From Osedax fenrisi (lineage: Eukaryota > Annelida > Polychaeta > Sabellida > Siboglinidae), in assembly GCA_964019155.1 (NCBI GenBank), contig OZ025240.1:39384715-39448714 (forward strand): a stretch of 64,000 nucleotides of DNA, in the 5' to 3' direction. Both the position numbers and the translations under genes were made by a program. The notes beneath the pieces were generated by a model. It was not told the origin of the DNA and searched no databases. It saw nothing but the letters and a program-made list of their open reading frames with translations. Below, one piece after another: positions 9,721-21,117 of this stretch (positions are counted from its first letter, which is position 1; every line of letters starts with the position of its first letter).

Positions 9721-11371
9721 ACTAAATGTGTATTATATTATCAAGGCATGTATATAATTCTAACTATATATATATATATATTTATTGAAATGAGATGAAT
9801 AATATATACATTAGATTTCTAACACAAATAATATAGGGCTAATGGATATCAATGATTGAATTCTGTGACTAGTAGTTAGCAATAAGTGTGTAACATATTA
9901 TATAATATGTTATATAATACATATCATTCACACAAAGAACAAATCTATACATTCTAGATTATAACAATGCATCTTATACATCTTATACAAATACTAAAAT
10001 AGAAATAATTATTTAGATATTCCATTACCTCAACCTAATCCATTATATATATATATAAATATTATATTATTAACTGAATAATAAAAATTATTAATATTAT
10101 GTTAACATACTATACATAGTCATATTGATAGTTTACTTAATAACGGATATATAAAGGAAATAATTGATTAGATTTTTTATTAAATATTAAATAAATTTCT
10201 TTTAAGATTGAAGTAGTAAAATTATTTATTTTAAAATTATCAATTTTAAAATTATCAAAATTATATAAATATATACAGATTAAAATAATATACATTCACA
10301 ATATAATATAAATAATAAAATACAATATAACAATAAATAGTATGAAATGAACAATTATATTGCTTATGTCAACTATATTAAATAATATGGGATATTTTAA
10401 CTATTTCTAGAAATTATATAACACATTGTATACATAAGTTTTCAAACCATTCCTGAAATTATGGAATGTAGCTAAAAATTATAAAAACTAATCCAATCCC
10501 AAAATATCAATATATATATAAATAGTATATCTGATGATTCATTATAGGTAACCAATTTTACTACTGCAGTGAATTATAAAATAAAATAAGTTATACATTA
10601 TCTCTATATTAATCAAATCAGAAAAAAAACTATATAGGACCTGGATACAGGATATAGTATATATTAAATAATATATTCTAGACACAATATCATTTTTAAA
10701 TATTTTGCAATTAAATATATTTATGTTATGTAATATAGTGAACAATTTAAATAACCTAATATTACAGAATTGGTGAAATATTGTTTTTGATTGGGACATA
10801 TTTTCAGATTATAAAATATTAGAATTTTATAATATAACTAATTTATCTACAATATATATGTAAATTACATTAGTGTATGCAAATATAATTTTATTATATT
10901 GTTATAATAATAATAATGATTAGATAACATAGTTAATAATATTGAATCCTAAAATAATTATAAATAATACAGATAACTATTAATATATATTACAATCTCT
11001 ATATTAAATCAATTTATATTTTATCAAAAATACATAATATATATTTTTAAAAATATATTAATTATTTGATATTGAATTTCACATTTTAGTGAATCTATAT
11101 AAATTTATATATGAATAAATGAACAATAACTAGACTTTAACATTCCATCAACAGACATAATTTACAAGAATATCTCATACATATACTGGAGATTATATGC
11201 ATATGCCTAGATATTATTTTAGACAATATTATATAAATTAAATATCTACTATATTATGAATAATACAGGAATAGTTTTTCATAATTTATGATTTTTCTTT
11301 TTTATATTTTTTACATTTTAATTGTAATATTATCTTATATATATACTTCTACTAATAAACATGTATAAATA

Positions 11372-11381
<10 letters not shown>
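9721..11381. other. AT-rich intron sequence, no gene seen
   Basis: Low-complexity AT sequence. The 85-codon minus-strand frame near 10.6 kb has no recognisable domain and a composition expected of AT-rich noise. Confidence 0.5.
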
Positions 11382-11414
<33 letters not shown>

Positions 11415-11429
<15 letters not shown>

Positions 11430-11560
11430 GAATACTTATTCAAAGAGATTATGTGATTGTATACAGATAATAATAATAGATAGAATCATGTAAATAGCAA
11501 TAAAAAGCTTAAAAAATGATAATTAATTATTGTATAACTATATAAAATATTGTAATGCGT
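11415..11560 (+). repeat. Direct repeat copy B following a TA tract
   Basis: Second copy of the 9587-9720 unit, differing mainly by a short A-rich insertion. The preceding TA tract is 11382-11414, so the duplicated unit includes the microsatellite. Confidence 0.85.
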
Positions 11561-13753
11561 GTGCCTACATGTATAAGGTTTAATAGAGAGTATACCTAAA
11601 TAAATAATTTAATGAATTAATGCAATTCTGTTATGCAATAAAACAATTAGCCTTAGAAATCAATACATTCATTATAAATGAGTGATATGCAAGATTAACA
11701 AGTACTATTACATACTAGTATTGAATAACCTATATATAGGAATACATTCTATATATAGACATGGGTGTATTCCAGTATATTGATATATAAATAAATAGAA
11801 TTGTAGATTTAGATAATCTATACACTCTATGAAATGAAATTACCACAACCATCAGTAGCAGCAGGAGTAGGTGGCTGGATTAATTACATTTATGATATCT
11901 ATTGTTGATTGTCAACTCCCACACATTCTAGCATCGCAAATATATGTCTAGCATGATAAATAAATTTCTAGGATAGGTATAATACATTAAATACTGTAAG
12001 ACTACCAATGATTTACTATAATGTTAATTGTATATATTAAATACATGTAAAACCATAGAGAAATATAAATAACATATATATATTATTAAAATAAATGATA
12101 GGCTAAATGCATGTTAGAAAAGATAAATGTACATTGGCTAAATATAATAATCAATGTCTAGCAACACTACTGCAGTAGTACCACCACTAAATAATCTAGT
12201 TTATACTAGGCTAGTATACACACACACACACTGGCCAGTGTTGAAGACAGCACCAATTCACTAGATTAATCAATACATACACACAATTTCACATGGATTA
12301 GGCCGATATAAGCAGGTGCATTTGTAAATTCATTATTATAATGAAGAATATTATATTCAATTAATAAGTAATGTGTATATACATAAATGTCTATTTATTA
12401 AAACAAACATATCATACAATATTTATTATGCAATAATCTCATGCATGTGTTGATAATACCTGATTAATTTCTAGTGTAAATAATATATAGGGGAATTAAG
12501 GTGATGAGTAACCAGGCCAAAGGTCATGAGTAGTTGACCTCTACCTTAGATGGAGAATATATAGATTAATGATATTAAGGGAAAAATGAACATATATATA
12601 AAGGTATAGGAACTAAGTATTAGTAAGTTATTAATCAAATATGAAAAGGTATTCAAAACCTGTAATATTATATAATGGAATTATACATAATTGAAAAATG
12701 CCAAACAATTTGGTATAGTATATTTATGTACTATGAAGTATGTATAAAATAACAGCATACATAATGATTGTATGTATAATTTCTTTGTATAAAAAAATGT
12801 ACTGTTTTAAATTACAATTTATTATGTACAAATATAATAATATGGTATTTAAAATAATGTTAAATACATGTAAAATATATATTAAATATATGTAGAATAT
12901 ATAGAACACTATAATATGTATACATATTATATGTTTTTACTTAGTTCTGTTTACATATATTAGTATAATGTTTAATGTATATTTTTAAAATGTGAAATTA
13001 ATATTATTTAGCTAATTACTTTTATATTATTTTAATTTGTAATTATGAAGGATCATATATTATATTATATTACTGTAGCATTTTAATTATAAAATAAATA
13101 TATAAATCTAAAATACTATGAATGTTATCTAGATATAGTAAACATTTCAACAAGAAATGAGCAATAATAACATAGTGATGCTGTTTTTAATAAAGTACCC
13201 CAATAGAATATTATGAAAAATCAAAATACTGATAAAATCAGATTTAAAGTAATATGAAATATTTCAATAGAAATTAATTAAAAATATAATAAATATATTA
13301 AGATAAGTTTATACAAAATAGTTATTATATAAATTATGCATATATACAAAATAACATATATATTTTGTAGATTTAATAATTAATTTGAGTAATACAAAGA
13401 TCATATTTATTTAGTTATATAGAATAGTGAGATATAAAGTTTAAATTAAATGATTTATATGTAATTTTGATAATACAATACAACAGCTAATTTATATATA
13501 TCTTATATTATATAATAAATGTTCGTTATATAATTAGTTATCATGTACATTAATTATCATATAATGTGGCTATATTCAATACATACCGTTTTCAGATATT
13601 TAAATACTGGCATAATATATGATTTTGAAATACATATATTTTGTTAGTAAATATTATATTATATACAAAATCAGTAAATTTAATATATTATTATATTACA
13701 ATTATTTGTGATGCATACAAGAAACTATAAGTGACATAAATAAGCATTTATAT
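11561..13753. other. AT-rich intron sequence, no gene seen
   Basis: No coding or repeat structure beyond short CA runs (12218-12230) and the possible nuclear-receptor palindrome listed separately. Confidence 0.5.
12521..12540. promoter_or_regulatory. Possible nuclear-receptor inverted repeat (AGGTCA IR8)
   Basis: AGGTCA and its complement TGACCT separated by 8 bp within ERK intron 1, in otherwise AT-rich sequence. Both half-sites are exact. A spacing of 8 is less common than IR0/IR1, so binding is speculative. Confidence 0.2.
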
Positions 13754-13761
13754 ATACAACC

Positions 13762-14240
13762 CATTGATATAAAGAAAGTAGATAAGCAATTGAATTTAAT
13801 GTATGGCACTATCCGCTACGAGCGCTGCAGTCGAAACCCACTATCTGGCCCACTACTTTTTATTTATAATAATATATATTTATACATATATATATTGATA
13901 ATTACTACCAATTTTAATGTACTATCTATACTGAAAATAAAATTATATATTTAAAATACATCATATCAACATTCCTCGTGATTTTGTGTATTTAAATTGA
14001 AGATATCATACTATTTTATTGATATTTATAATCTAAATCCATTGATATAGATAGAAGTCCCTTTAATCTATTTCGACGAAAAGCCTACTGTTTTAATATT
14101 TGACATATATAATATGACTAATATCCAATCAAAATCACTGATACCATGTTGTTAATTTATCGATAAAAGTGCCATTCACATATCTATATTTTACATGTAT
14201 TGCGTTCGTCAATTGCTTATCTACTTTCTTTATATCGATG
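13762..14240. mobile_element. 479-bp MITE with 32-bp TIRs and 8-bp target duplication
   Basis: Ends are CATTGATATAAAGAAAGTAG... and, reversed, CATCGATATAAAGAAAGTAG..., matching over 32 bp with one mismatch. The 8-mer ATACAACC lies directly outside both ends (13754-13761 and 14241-14248). An 8-bp duplication suggests hAT or another 8-bp-duplicating superfamily. The interior is non-coding, with a relatively GC-rich patch at 13808-13852. Confidence 0.9.
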
Positions 14241-14248
14241 ATACAACC

Positions 14249-14829
14249 ATATAAAAATAATAAAATTACAATTATAGTCAAATATTTACTGAATAATTAC
14301 AATAAGTTGTAATTGTTGATTATTATTCACTATTATATTTAAGATTTTAAAAACTATAACACTTATATATGTCGCTACATGATAATGCATATAAGAATAT
14401 AACGTATACAAATCATATAGTCAATGAAACACAAATTTCTACTTGCCATTTCTTTCCAATTTTTTAAAAACTGATATTACTGATATTTACTTTAAACTTA
14501 ATTTTGAATCTTTGAGGCTTAATCTTTCATAGCTTTTTATCTACTTGATAATTTGATTGCAACTTTGATTGCAACTTAATAATAATAAATATATATTCAT
14601 ATATAAGTAAGAACAAAAGTAAAACTTAGTTACTGGAATTACTGGCAAATTTTTTATTTTAAAATTCTTGTCTTTTAAGTCTCATCATTTTATTATAATT
14701 ATCATATAATTATATTATTTAATATATATATATATATGATATATATATATATATATATATATTAAATAATATATAATATATCTAAATAAAATTAATAAGT
14801 TATAAAATATTTATTCATTCACTTATTTA
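14249..14829. other. AT-rich intron sequence with TA tract
   Basis: TA tract at 14720-14762; nothing else recognised. Confidence 0.5.
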
Positions 14830-15256
14830 TTTCAGAAGTTATCTTTCACAACAAATCGTGTAATTCTATTTTGTATACAAAAACTAACAGCGCCACCTAT
14901 ATAGGGTCAATTATCGGAACTAAGTGTTGTTTATAATGTAAATTCGTATCAAACTATGCACTTTTAATATGATAAATAATATCCTTTAAATTATTATTTT
15001 TATTATTAATAGTTCATTACTAATATTTTAATATATTATAACAAAGCAATATGATATGTTGGTTTTAAATGCTATAAATATCTGTGGCGAGTAAAAGCTA
15101 ATTTACATTTCATGTAATTTAATAGAGCAATGAAAACATTGTAGTATTCAAATCGCGGCAAACCTAAATCGATTTTGATACTAGCAGCGGGATGTATGAA
15201 TACAAATCATGTTGCATAGATAGGAAGTGTTATATCTTTGCTTCGTAAAATCTTTA
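14830..15256. mobile_element. MITE family copy 1 (AAGATATAACACTT TIR type)
   Basis: About 70-80% similar by eye over its length to the element at 17643-18096, including GCGCCACCTAT, TTGTTTATAATGTAAATTC and AGAGCAATGAAAACATTG blocks. The right end GTGTTATATCTTTGCTTCG is preserved; the left end is decayed and approximate. Confidence 0.75.
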
Positions 15257-16079
15257 CAAATATATCGATGCTCTTTAAGTTATAAGTTAAACTGTTTTAA
15301 AACTTATATAAGTGATTATATTGACTTATATGAATTGTATAATCATTGTAATAATGCTAACAACTCATGGTTATTATGTAATGCTGTATCTCAACTAAAG
15401 GCAAATTTTTATTTATATTTCAACTATAAAGGGTATTAATAATATCAGAATATATAGTAAAATATATAGGTTAATATAAAGTATAGTATCTGGATATGTA
15501 CTATTTATATAATTTTCGTTTATATTGTACAATGAATGAGTTTACATGAAAAGTATAATAAAGTAAAGATTAAACTTTAAACAATATAATAATTATATTG
15601 ACTAGTGCTAACTATATGATTTCTTGCTTTTAATTAGGTGAAATCTATGTAATTATAATATAGTATATGCATAGGATTGTACAGATAGTAGGCGAAAATA
15701 AAATAACTAGACATAGCGAAGTGCATGCGTCGTGATTCAGTATACTGGTTCATACGAAAATAAACTCCGTATGAGAATCATGCATATATAGAATAATGCT
15801 TAATAGAATAAAATAAGAATGTTTATTGTATATATATACGAATACAGTATATTGCATTCTTATATATCTAAACAGATATATGTATATAAATATATATATA
15901 TATAAATTAATATACATATATATATATATATATATATATCTTTATCTACACCTATGTGTATATGTAAAGAAAAAACATAAATACCAGCATATTCTCAACT
16001 ACCCTCTGTAATAAAATTATTTAAGTTTTGGACCAGCGTTGGTCGTTTATAGTATATTGTTAATTTTTTCTTTTCTTTT
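15257..16079. other. AT-rich intron sequence, no gene seen
   Basis: TA tract near 15890-15940. The 70-codon frame at 15227-15439 overlaps the MITE end and has no recognisable domain. Confidence 0.5.
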
Positions 16080-16312
16080 TGTGGAATACATTATTCCTAT
16101 TCAGGAATTTAGATAATTTTTTTAAAACTAATAAGTCATAACAAAATATCTCTAATATAGCTTCGAATCTTATCATTATTGTTTACAAAAGTATATAAGA
16201 TCACTTCTAAAAATTATTTAAAAACTTATTGTAATGGTCTGGATGGGGCTTGAACTATTGTCCTACTGCATGTGTATCTAATACATTAGCCAACTGAGCT
16301 AGACAGGCAGTT
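16080..16312 (-). mobile_element. tRNA-derived SINE, decayed copy
   Basis: On the minus strand the 5' head (16310 down to 16232) reads as a tRNA-like unit with box A TAGCTCAGTTGG and box B AGTTCAAGCCC. It is followed by a body including AGTGATCTTATATA, shared with the copies at 39197-39436 and 54850-55045. Diverged, but the order of blocks is kept. Confidence 0.7.
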
Positions 16313-16455
16313 ACAATTTACAACTAAAATTGTTAATAAAAATACAGATTAAATAAATTAACTAAATTGGAATGAACTTTTAACATATAATTGTATATAA
16401 TATAATAGAGTTACTCTAAGAGTATATTATTTTAAAAGTATCATCATTATTATAA

Positions 16456-16497
<42 letters not shown>

Positions 16498-16503
16498 TAT
16501 ATT

Positions 16504-16611
16504 AAATATTTAATTTAATTTAATTCATGTTTAACAATATAAATATAACTGTCAAATTGATAATTATAATTATATTAAATGTATTTTCCATATAAATTAT
16601 TATAATATGAT

Positions 16612-16682
<71 letters not shown>

Positions 16683-16795
16683 ATATATATGATATCATAT
16701 TATAATAATTTATATGGAAAATACATTTAATATAATTATAATTATCAATTTGACAGTTATATTTATATTGTTAAACATGAATTAAATTAAATATT
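16504..16795. repeat. Long perfect fold-back around a TA core
   Basis: Two arms of about 105-110 bp are near-perfect reverse complements (outer end TTAATTTAATTCATGTTTAAC, inner end ATATGATATCATAT), separated by 75 bp of TA-rich core (16616-16690). A short tandem TTAAT difference marks the left arm edge. A diverged partial arm recurs at 17040-17080. Confidence 0.9.
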
Positions 16796-16888
16796 TGTTT
16801 GGAGAAAAAAATATTATAATATTATTATAATAGATATTACGTATTAAATTTATTATAATTTATACTCATTATATGTTGTATGTTATAC

Positions 16889-16927
<39 letters not shown>

Positions 16928-17285
16928 TGTAATATCTATTATATTATAATTGTTATTATTATAATAAAAAATAATTTTTTTAAATATTATAATAATATTT
17001 ATAATATTTTGTTCTCTATAAAAACATTTAATATAATACATATTTAACAATATAAATATAGCTGCTAAATTGATAAATATGATTAAATTAAAATTTGGTT
17101 TCGATACTTAGTATTATAAAATAATATAATCATTATATATCGTTCTAATTTTTATAAGTTATATAAACTGTTTTTTAACTGTTCAATTTATAATTTTTTA
17201 AATATTATCAAGAATATTATACTATAATTTATAGTATTAATTATTATTATAATTATAATAAATTTAATATAATTTATATACTAAC
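16796..17285. other. AT-rich intron sequence next to ERK exon 1
   Basis: TA tract at 16893-16926 and a partial copy of the fold-back arm at 17040-17080; no coding sequence. Confidence 0.5.
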
Positions 17286-17401
17286 ACAACCATTCCATAT
17301 GCACCTTCTCCAATATAAGTAAGATTGATATATCTAGGACCAACATCGAAAATTTGTCCTTTTACCAAATCTATACCTCCTTTATTGGCAGTAGAATCCA
17401 T
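17286..17401 (-). CDS. ERK1/2-type MAP kinase, first coding exon (N-terminus)
   Basis: First coding exon of an extracellular-signal-regulated kinase, the serine/threonine kinase that MEK activates in the Ras-Raf-MEK-ERK cascade in cytoplasm and nucleus. It reads leftward from an ATG at 17401 in a good context (AAAATGG). It encodes a short leader (MDSTANKGGIDLVKGQIFDV), then GPRYINLTYIGEGAYGMV, the ERK N-lobe start with its glycine-rich ATP loop (GEGAYG). It ends in phase 2 at a GTTAGT donor, and the next ERK exon begins with the single base needed to complete a valine codon. No nearer ERK exon is seen, so intron 1 spans 1663-17285. The family assignment is near certain. The gene is partial because later exons lie left of base 1. 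Confidence 0.95.
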
Positions 17402-17642
17402 TTTGCAAGGATATTTATTCAAAATTTAATTGGGTAGTAAATAAATCATGTGACATTTATGTTTATTTTAATGATCATTGCATAATAATAATTTATAATA
17501 CCTTTAAGAATAAATATGGAATAATAAATATTTCTAATAGTAAATATAAGTGTATTCATTGTAGTCACATCTTGTTGTGCGATAAATATAAATAATTGTA
17601 GCATGTGTACAAGTGTACTATTTATATTTTTCATATAGATAG
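17402..17642 (-). promoter_or_regulatory. ERK 5' untranslated/upstream region
   Basis: Sequence directly upstream of the ERK ATG. No clear TATA box can be singled out in such AT-rich DNA. It is bounded on the far side by a MITE starting at 17643, so the proximal promoter is either within these 240 bp or partly supplied by the MITE. Confidence 0.35.
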
Positions 17643-18096
17643 CAAATATTTTCCGAAGGAAAGATATAACACTTACGCGAAATCGTGTAATTCGAATTTG
17701 TATATAAAATACCCTGGTGCCACCTATAGAGGGTTACTTTTAGGAACTATGCGTTGTTTATAATGTAAATTCGTATTTAACTATACACTTTTAAAATGTT
17801 AAATAATATGCTTTAAATTAATATTTATATGATGACAACTAAGTGTTCATTACTAATATATAACAAACAAATATGATATGTATGTTTTAAATGCTATAAG
17901 TATATATTTAGTGAGTAAAAGCTAATTTATATTGCATGTAATTTAATAGAGCAATGAAAACATTGTTGTATGCAAACAGAGCCGAACCTAAATCTATTTC
18001 AGTGATTTCGATACTACTGCTAGCAGCGGTTGGGGCTATTACTAAATTACGTTGCATGCATAGGGAGTGTTATATCTTTGCTTCGCAAAATCTTTG
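17643..18096. mobile_element. 454-bp MITE upstream of ERK (copy 2)
   Basis: Ends are CAAATATTTTCCGAAGGAAA... and, reversed, CAAAGATTTTGCGAAGCAAA..., both continuing into GATATAACACT, about 30 bp of inverted similarity. The flanks share TAGATAG (17636-17642 and 18097-18103), a 7-bp, possibly 8-bp, target duplication. No coding potential. Related copy at 14830-15256. Confidence 0.85.
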
Positions 18097-18103
18097 TAGA
18101 TAG

Positions 18104-18437
18104 TAAGGATATAGATTGTTAATATACTTCATATAAGTTCTATAGAATATTAATATTATCAATAGATTTAGAAACTGACAGACTGAGTCAGTCTGAGACT
18201 GACTTACTTTATCATAAGGACTTTTTAACTAATTTTAGCTTTATATTAAAATAGTTAAGTAATAAATCAGTAAAAATGGATATGTATAATGTCCTTACAA
18301 CACTTATAAATGATGTCGATATTACCTTTGTACGCCTAATCCTAATAATTATTAAATTTGTCTACTAATTAATTTTCCATCATTTATCATCCCTTATAAA
18401 TTTAAAAGTACGTTTTTAGCTATATATATATATATAT
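18104..18437. other. AT-rich sequence, no feature seen
   Basis: Contains only a small GACTGA/TCAGTC repeat near 18180-18207. Confidence 0.5.
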
Positions 18438-18836
18438 GGACATTTATTATTTATTTAATGTATTAATGATATAGGACATATCGGAAACTCATCATCAGAA
18501 CAAACCTCTTCTATTAGATATACTAGTAGAATTGTACTGGTGATGTATTCAACTATATTATTTGTAATTCTTTAATTATTTCTTTTATACCTAATTTCTA
18601 TGTATATAGGCTAAACAATAAGTGTACATAGTAAATTAGTTATATATTTAAAATTAAAGAATTACAAATAATATAGTTGAATACATCACCAGTACCTATA
18701 CCTATACTGGTGTACTCGTATATAAACGCCTCTCCAACTAGAATATAGCCTACCTAATAGAATATATTGTTTCTGAATATTATTTTACAATATGTCCTAC
18801 TATATTATTAATACATTAACTAAATAATTACTATCC
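18438..18836. repeat. Nested fold-back / MITE-like element
   Basis: The outer ends (GGACATTTATTATTTATTTA... and its diverged complement ending ...CTATCC) form inverted repeats of about 45 bp. A second inner pair (18533-18577 and 18653-18698) is near perfect, starting GTACTGGTGATGTATTCAAC. No target duplication seen. Confidence 0.7.
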
Positions 18837-19299
18837 ACATACATACAATACCTATGTATATTACCTATGCACATGTTATTAAGAGAACATGTTCTCTGTA
18901 CAATACAGTGTACACGTACTGCAGTATCATAAAATTGAACGTGATATTTAAATATAATAGGACATATTAATATAATATAATAAGCCTACATATTAATAAT
19001 GTAAATATTAATAAAACATAATATTTTCTTTAATTTATTCGATATCTAAAGCATGACATTAATTAGTTATAAACTATTCCACTACCTCATATTTAATAAT
19101 TAATTAGTTTATGGTTTAATTATTATGTATTCATTAACATCTAGTTGTTTCTGTTATTTCATTATATAGTAGGTAATTGAGGTAATAAGTCTTATTATGT
19201 TAGGTTTTCCAGTGGATTTGTAACTAATGTGGGTTGATCAGGTTTATGTTACTGTTAACTTTTAGAATTAGGTAATAAGTAATATGAGTATGATTTTAA
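18837..19299. other. AT-rich sequence, no feature seen
   Basis: No repeat or coding similarity recognised. Confidence 0.5.
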
Positions 19300-19947
19300 T
19301 AATATAGAGAAAAATCGAGAAAAATCTAGATGGAACTTATACAAGAATGTTTAGAGCTATATTAAATATATCATGGAAAGCGTATCCAACGAATATTTCC
19401 CACTACAGACTTATTCCACCACTAACGCGTACAATACGTATACGAATAACATGTTTCGTAGGTCATTGTTATCAAAATGAGGAAGAAATCATAAAGATGT
19501 TTTGTTGTGGACGCCGAACCATGGAACAATAAAGCCCAGACGACAGAGAAAAACTTACTTAAACAGCTATGTGAAGATACGGGACTGACGACTGAAGAAC
19601 TAAACCCAGCAACAAATTTTTCGACGCTTCTGGACGCTTTGATTCCGAATTGATATATTCGTCGCTTTTTCGAACCTTTTGGGCGCTTCAGTTCTCAATT
19701 ATATTGAATTCGTCGCAAATTCGACGCTTTTGGGCGCTTCAGTTCCGAATCGTATTGAATTCGTCGCAAATTGGGCGCAAATTGTCATCAAAGCGACGAA
19801 TTAATTCCGGAGCTTTTAGACGCATGGCGTCCAAAAGCGTCGAATATATTGTTTGCTGGGAAGACAGCAATGAAAGACAGGACGACGTGGAACAAATTGT
19901 TAAAAATTCTCAGGAAACAATCCCGATCTGGTAAGGTAATATATATA
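19300..19947 (+). pseudogene. RTE-like retrotransposon C-terminus relic, split by a MITE
   Basis: Plus-strand remains of the C-terminal region of an RTE-like ORF: YTRMFRAILNISWKAYPT, FVGHCYQNEEEI, and after the MITE TAMKDRTTWNKLLKILRKQ. The middle block needs frame changes. The protein order matches the post-RT tail of RTE-type elements (a GHC segment, then an EDTGL segment, then a DR..W segment). The MITE at 19604-19860 interrupts it between the second and third blocks. Confidence 0.75.
19604..19860. mobile_element. 257-bp MITE with CCCAGCAA termini, inserted in RTE relic
   Basis: Left end CCCAGCAACAAATTTTTCGA, right end reversed CCCAGCAAACAATATATTCG, both continuing into CGACGCTT(T/C)TGGACGC, an inverted repeat of about 34 bp. 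The interior has two direct copies of GGGCGCTTCAGTTC...GAATTCGTCGCAAATT. Removing 19604-19860 together with one copy of a flanking AA restores an open RTE frame (EELKTAMKDR), which fixes the boundaries. Confidence 0.85.
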
Positions 19948-20207
19948 TATATATATATAGGGGAACGTAAACTAATACGGACACTTTAACAATACATTGT
20001 CTTAATATTTTATGAATCATTATTTTTATTCAAAAATTACAATATATTAATATTTTATGATTATAGATATTATTGTGATTTTAAATTTTTATGTTATCTT
20101 TTAATTCCATAGATAACTGGGGTGTCCGTATTCGGTACCCATGTCCGAATACGGATACCTTAAATACCATATATTATTGATGAATCAATCAGACTAATTA
20201 CAATTAG

Positions 20208-20840
20208 GGGAGAGTAGGGTTGTATGAACAGGTGTCTTGCATGAGACACTGGAGATAATAATTGTTTGCTACAGCAGAAATTTGATTTAACTGAACTAGT
20301 ATCATCATCTATAATTAATACAGTTGCGGAAGTATCATTTAATAAAAAAATAAAAATAGTAACATTTTAATCACATTTTTAACTAAAGTACGCTCAAAAG
20401 TAAAAATTCCAGACAAGGTAATTTATGTTATAACTTCTATAATCATTATTTGGTTATTTTCATATTATATATATGATTTTAATATATAATTATAATTAAC
20501 TTAATATTAATATAAAAATATATTTAAAATTTTAAATAAAATATTTAAATTTTATCAATTAATAATACAATTTGATATGGGGTTGAGTGAACCACTAAAC
20601 ACGGGGTTATATGAACATTGTTTAATCAACCAAATATCATATGTTAATATTTATAATATAATATTATAATATTATAATATTAATATTATTATAATATTAT
20701 AATATATATTCAATGATCCGAATATAAATAAGTAATGATTAAATAGAAATAATATAATTAAATATATTGATATATAATTAATTAAATTAATTTTAATGAG
20801 GGTCAATTACTAATTCATAATAATTATTTAAATATTATTT
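20208..20840 (+). mobile_element. TA|GGGG element, left end with GGTTGTATGAACA phrase
   Basis: TTAGGGGAGAGTAGGGTTGT starts another TIR-type end within the larger element, with a related phrase (GGGTTGAGTGAACC, GGGGTTATATGAACA) at 20580-20615. A matching right end is not clearly preserved; GTTCATTCAACTCCGC near 20937 may be its decayed remnant. Confidence 0.45.
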
Positions 20841-20852
20841 CTAGGAATCAAA

Positions 20853-20970
20853 AATGAGAAACTATACTCAACAAACTGATAGAATACGTGATAAAACTAT
20901 CATGACAAGAGCAATTAAAGAAGTAAAACAAGCTATGTTCATTCAACTCCGCCTTTGGGGTTGCTTTTAT
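20853..20970 (+). pseudogene. Pogo-like transposase N-terminal fragment
   Basis: An ATG opens a short frame, MRNYTQQTDRIRDKTIMTRA then IKEVKQAMF. Its spacing and residues resemble the first helix-turn-helix (psq-like) segment of pogo/Tigger transposases, which typically read M.RNY.R.TDR......M..A...V. It degenerates after about 30 codons. Family assignment is from recognised pattern only. Confidence 0.5.
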
Positions 20971-21117
20971 TGATAACTGCGCGCTGATTTATTATAGGGT
21001 GTCCGTATTAAAGACATTTAGAGTGTTCGTATTAGGAACTTATATGACCTCTAATTATATGCTTATAAATTAATGAATATTTGATAAAAAAATATAATTA
21101 ATTTTACTTTTGCTTTT

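Larger units (their letters stand above)
1663..17285 (-). other. ERK intron 1 (15.6 kb, repeat-filled)
   Basis: Defined by the exon 1 donor (GTTAGT reading down from 17285) and exon 2 acceptor (AG at 1664-1663). All other introns of this gene in the window are under 300 bp, so intron 1 is about 50 times larger. It holds nested hAT and L2-type elements, two MITE types, a fold-back, a SINE and many TA tracts, listed separately. I see no alternative exon in it. Confidence 0.85.

Noticed and set aside
10542..10799. 85-codon minus-strand frame, and similar 60-90 codon frames at 12724, 15227, 17446 and 58032
   Set aside because: Ile/Tyr/Asn/Phe-rich composition as expected of random AT-rich DNA, no domain, no splice or start context.
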